From Actinomadura graeca (GTDB lineage: Bacteria > Actinomycetota > Actinomycetes > Streptosporangiales > Streptosporangiaceae): DNA of 64,000 bases. Positions within the stretch are counted from its first letter, which is position 1; each line of letters opens with the position of its first letter. Positions 61,338 through 64,000 of the stretch are shown piece by piece. The notes under the pieces are model-generated. The model saw nothing but the letters and a program-made list of their open reading frames with translations, did not search any database and was not told where the DNA came from. Both the position numbers and the translations under genes were made by a program. The DNA is taken from assembly GCF_019175365.1 (NCBI RefSeq), contig NZ_CP059572.1, forward strand, positions 372,001-436,000, given 5' to 3'.

Positions 61338-61736
61338 TCAGACGCCGGGGCCGGGCACCACGACCGTTCCGGTCGCGGTGACCGCGACGATCGGGTCGTC
61401 GAGCACCCCCGCCGCGGACGCGCCCCGGTCCGGGCGCCCCCGGCACACCACCCGCGCCTCGAACTCCAGCACCCGGCTGCGGGTGCCGACCCGGGCGACC
61501 ACCGCGGTGGCCTCCACCACGTCGCCCGCCCGGACGGGGGCGCGGAACTGGACGTCCGAATAGGAGGCGAACAGCCCCTCGTCACCGTCGGCGCGGATGC
61601 ACACCTCCGTCGCCACGTCCCCGAACAGCCCCAGCACGTACGCGCCGTCGACCAGGTCGCCCGCGTAGTGCGCATGGGAGTAGGGCACGTAGCGGCGGTG
61701 CGTGACGGTCAGGCCCTCGCGCGCGCCGCCGCTCAC
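61338..61736 (-). CDS. kal: 3-aminobutyryl-CoA ammonia-lyase-like hotdog protein
   Basis: A 132-residue hotdog-fold protein. RRYVPYSHAHYAGDLVDGAYVLGLFGDVATEV resembles Kal, the 3-aminobutyryl-CoA deaminase of clostridial lysine fermentation; VQFRAPVRAGDVVEATAVV is a hotdog strand pair. It overlaps the kamE stop by 4 bp, and this context is the main reason for the functional call. A generic MaoC/thioesterase-like role is the alternative. Confidence 0.8.
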   Translation of the reverse strand: MSGGAREGLTVTHRRYVPYSHAHYAGDLVDGAYVLGLFGDVATEVCIRADGDEGLFASYSDVQFRAPVRAGDVVEATAVVARVGTRSRVLEFEARVVCRGRPDRGASAAGVLDDPIVAVTATGTVVVPGPGV

Positions 61737-62635
61737 CGCCCCTCCCCCTCGGCGTCCGCGCCGCCCCGCCCGGCCTGGCCGCCGCCCGGACCGCCGCCCG
61801 GATCGGCAGCCGGATCGTCCGCACCACCGGGCGGGCCGTCGCCGGGCAGCAGGGCGTGGACGAGGTAGCTGGCGACCTCGGCGGGCGTGGTGCCCCTGCC
61901 GAAGATCCGGTCGACGCCCAGGTCCGCCTCGGTGACGGTGTCGAACCGGGGGCCGCCCGCCACCAGCAGCGGCCGCCCGATCCCCGCGGCCACCGCCGTC
62001 GGGTACTCGGCGTGGAACGCGGCGGCCATCTGCTTGGTGTTGTGCACGTGCGCGTTGCGCTGCGTGACGACCTGCGACACCAGCACCGCGTCGGCGTCCT
62101 CGGCCTTGGCGCGCTCCACCAGCTCGGGGACGGTGACCTGCGCGCCCATGTTCACCACCTGGATCTCCCGGTAGTACTCCAGGCCCTTCTCCCCCGCGAA
62201 GCCCTTGACGTTGAGGATCGCGTCGATCCCGACGGTGTGGGCGTCGGTGCCGATGCAGGCGCCGACCACGACCAGCCGCCGGTTCAGCGTCCGGCGGATC
62301 GCCTGGTTAACCTCCTGCGCGGACAGCAGCGGGTACGCGCGCTCCTCCGGGACTGGGATGGACGCGTAGTCGATGAGGTGGCCCACCCTCCCGTACACGA
62401 TGAAGAAGGTGAAATGGGGGCCCATCGGCTTGGCGTGCACCACGCTGGCCGGATCCAGGCCCATCTTCCCGGCCAGCTGCAAGGCGGCCGCGTCGGCGCG
62501 GGGCCCGGCCGGGACCGGCAGGGTGAACGACATCTGCACCAGCCCGTCGCCGGTCGTGTCCCCGTAGGGGCGGATGACCTGCCGGGTATCCGCGGGCTCC
62601 GCCGGGGTGTGCGTGCCAGGGGTCTGGACGGTCAT
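61733..62635 (-). CDS. kamE: Lysine 5,6-aminomutase beta subunit
   Basis: A 300-residue protein. DAHTVG (Asp131-x-His133-x-x-Gly136) is the DxHxxG motif that binds adenosylcobalamin base-off, and Lys144 in LNVKGFAG is placed exactly where the PLP-binding lysine lies in the characterised enzyme. The Rossmann domain continues with VLVSQVVTQRNAHVHNTKQM. A Gly/Pro/Asp-rich tail of about 45 residues is added. With KamD it moves the terminal amino group of D-lysine or beta-lysine. Overlaps kamD by 4 bp (ATGA). Confidence 0.95.
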   Translation of the reverse strand: MTVQTPGTHTPAEPADTRQVIRPYGDTTGDGLVQMSFTLPVPAGPRADAAALQLAGKMGLDPASVVHAKPMGPHFTFFIVYGRVGHLIDYASIPVPEERAYPLLSAQEVNQAIRRTLNRRLVVVGACIGTDAHTVGIDAILNVKGFAGEKGLEYYREIQVVNMGAQVTVPELVERAKAEDADAVLVSQVVTQRNAHVHNTKQMAAAFHAEYPTAVAAGIGRPLLVAGGPRFDTVTEADLGVDRIFGRGTTPAEVASYLVHALLPGDGPPGGADDPAADPGGGPGGGQAGRGGADAEGEGR

Positions 62636-64000
62636 GCGTGCACCTCCTGCCCGGGACGGGCTCCGTGCGGATCCTCGCTGTCGAGGATCTCGATCGCGGG
62701 ATTGAAATAGCCCTCGGCGTGCGGGACCACGCCCTCCAGGCCCTTGCCGCCGTCGGGCGGGCGGCGGGTCACGCCGAACGTCCCCTCGGCGATGGCGGTC
62801 AGCAGCCCGTCCCCGGCGACGCGCTCCAGCAGCTCCACCGACTCCGACAGCACCCGCCGGGCGCGCCGGGTGATCATCCCGTCCGGGCGGGGCACGAAGT
62901 CCTCGGCCAGGCCCCCGCACGCGTCGCGGACGTAGCGGACGTTCTCCAGCGCCAGGTCGCGGTCCGACAGCCACGGGGTGTGGATGCCCTCGGTCATCAT
63001 CCCGATCAGGATGATCGACTGCCCGGTCATCACTCCGGCGAGGTTGAAGAAGGCGTCCAGCAGGTACCCGGCGAAGATGTTGCCGGTCATGTGCTTGGTC
63101 GGCGGCATGTACTTCAGCGGCGCGTCCGGGAACAGCTCCCGCACCAGCTGCGCGTGCGCCAGCTCCAGCCGGAACGACTCGGGGACCGCGGGGCTGATCT
63201 CGAAGGCGTGGCCGAGGCCGAGCTGGGCGTCCGACAGGCCCGCCTCGTGCCCGAACCGCTCGTTGAGCAGCTGGCTGACGATCACCGTGTGCGCGGCGTC
63301 GACGGCGTCGGCGGTGGTGAGGTAGTTGTCCTCCCCGGTGTTGATCACGATGCCGGCGCGGGCGTGGACCTGCCGGGAGAACCGCTGGTCGATGAAGGTC
63401 CGGCGGGGGTTGATGTCACGGAAGATGATCCCGTACATGCAGTCGTTGAGCATCATGTCCAGCCGCTCCAGCCCCGCCAGGGCCGCGATCTCGGGCATGC
63501 ACAGCCCCGAGGCGTAGTTCGTCAGCCGGACGTAGCGGCCGAGCTCGCGCGACACCTCGTCCAGCGCCGCGCGCATCAGCCGGAAGTTCTCCTGCGTGGC
63601 ATACGTCCCGGCGTAGCCCTCGCGGGTGGCGCCCTCGGGCACGAAGTCCAGCAGCGACTGCCCGGTCGAGCGGATCACCGCGACGACGTCGGCGCCCTCA
63701 CGCGCGGCGGCCTGCGCCTGCGGGATGTCCTCGTAGATGTCACCGGTCGCCACGATCAGATAGATCAGCGGACGCGGCGGGTCGGCGGCGTCGCCGGGGG
63801 GCAGCTCGGCGAGCAGGCGGTCGCGCTCGGCGCGGCGGCGGTCGACGCGGGCGATGCCGTCCCTGGCCGCCCGGCGCGCCGCCTCACGGGCCTCGGCGCC
63901 CGCGGCGCCGGCGGGGAGCCGGAACGACGCCCGCCCGAGCGCGGCGTCCCGGGCGAGGTCGGCGAGCGAGCCGTAGGGGCCGTTGAGCAGTGCGTCCCAC
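62632..64000 (-). CDS. kamD: Lysine 5,6-aminomutase alpha subunit, 5'-truncated by window edge
   Basis: The visible 455 residues (frame open from 63999) cover most of the TIM-barrel alpha subunit: WDALLNGPYGSLADLA, VATGDIYEDIPQAQAAAREGADVVAVIRSTGQSLLDF, NDCMYGIIFRDINPRRTFIDQRFSR, NTGEDNYLTTADAV, KYMPPTKHMTGNIF. Family length is about 520, so some 60 residues and the start lie beyond the window. It binds PLP and B12 together with KamE. The kamD-kamE-kal order indicates a lysine/beta-lysine degradation operon continuing upstream. Confidence 0.95.
   Translation of the reverse strand, partial: WDALLNGPYGSLADLARDAALGRASFRLPAGAAGAEAREAARRAARDGIARVDRRRAERDRLLAELPPGDAADPPRPLIYLIVATGDIYEDIPQAQAAAREGADVVAVIRSTGQSLLDFVPEGATREGYAGTYATQENFRLMRAALDEVSRELGRYVRLTNYASGLCMPEIAALAGLERLDMMLNDCMYGIIFRDINPRRTFIDQRFSRQVHARAGIVINTGEDNYLTTADAVDAAHTVIVSQLLNERFGHEAGLSDAQLGLGHAFEISPAVPESFRLELAHAQLVRELFPDAPLKYMPPTKHMTGNIFAGYLLDAFFNLAGVMTGQSIILIGMMTEGIHTPWLSDRDLALENVRYVRDACGGLAEDFVPRPDGMITRRARRVLSESVELLERVAGDGLLTAIAEGTFGVTRRPPDGGKGLEGVVPHAEGYFNPAIEILDSEDPHGARPGQEVHA

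Overview
The window looks like chromosomal DNA from a high-GC actinomycete. By eye GC is well above 70%, with strong third-position bias, many GTG starts, RbpA, an Lnt/polyprenol-phosphate mannose synthase pair, paired ClpP genes and many NarL-type two-component systems. It fits Streptosporangiales/Thermomonosporaceae-like genomes, but the genus cannot be fixed from the sequence alone. I found no rRNA, tRNA, CRISPR array or insertion sequence. The only recombinase is a lone tyrosine integrase with no other element genes around it.

Left part (1-20 kb): a truncated membrane protein, a DoxX gene behind an ECF-type promoter, and a small acyl-chemistry set (KAS III-like synthase, divergent discrete acyltransferase, acyl-CoA oxidase-like enzyme). 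Then come TerD, RidA, a HAD phosphatase, a DUF3152 metalloprotease-like protein, YigZ, and a GlxA-type regulator with an isochorismatase-family hydrolase. The most interesting block is the tight operon at 12409-16117: GCS2-type carboxylate-amine ligase, haem-oxygenase-like diiron protein, HemK2-type methyltransferase and CDGSH Fe-S protein. Three of these four genes overlap their neighbours, and the set looks like an uncharacterised pathway. An ECF sigma factor coupled to a methylguanine-DNA methyltransferase/Ada fusion follows.

Middle (19.6-50 kb): one histidine kinase flanked by two NarL regulators, with an ABC exporter next to it; PAP2 and DedA membrane proteins; the integrase; a DUF72 protein; a MocR regulator; a DUF885 protein; LysE; a MoxR-DUF58-VWA operon beside a kinase-like membrane protein; two RNA methyltransferases; a ribbon-helix-helix/VOC/MFS operon behind a striking CTAG-repeat operator; an EF-hand protein; a glycerophosphodiesterase; a second two-component system; and an esterase that apparently starts at ATC.

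Right part (50-64 kb): two co-translated ClpP subunits behind a near-perfect 24-bp palindrome, with a divergent orphan Phd antitoxin; rbpA with a SigR-type promoter; a third two-component system whose regulator is frameshifted, divergent from an ABC exporter with two permeases, one carrying an inserted lectin-like domain; FxsA; mannosyltransferase and Lnt for lipoprotein and glycolipid maturation; and at the edge kamD-kamE-kal, the core of a B12-dependent lysine/beta-lysine degradation route.

Many genes appear leaderless: a -10 hexamer (often TAGCGT, TAGCCT or CACAAT) lies 6-8 nt before the start codon. I used this to choose several starts.
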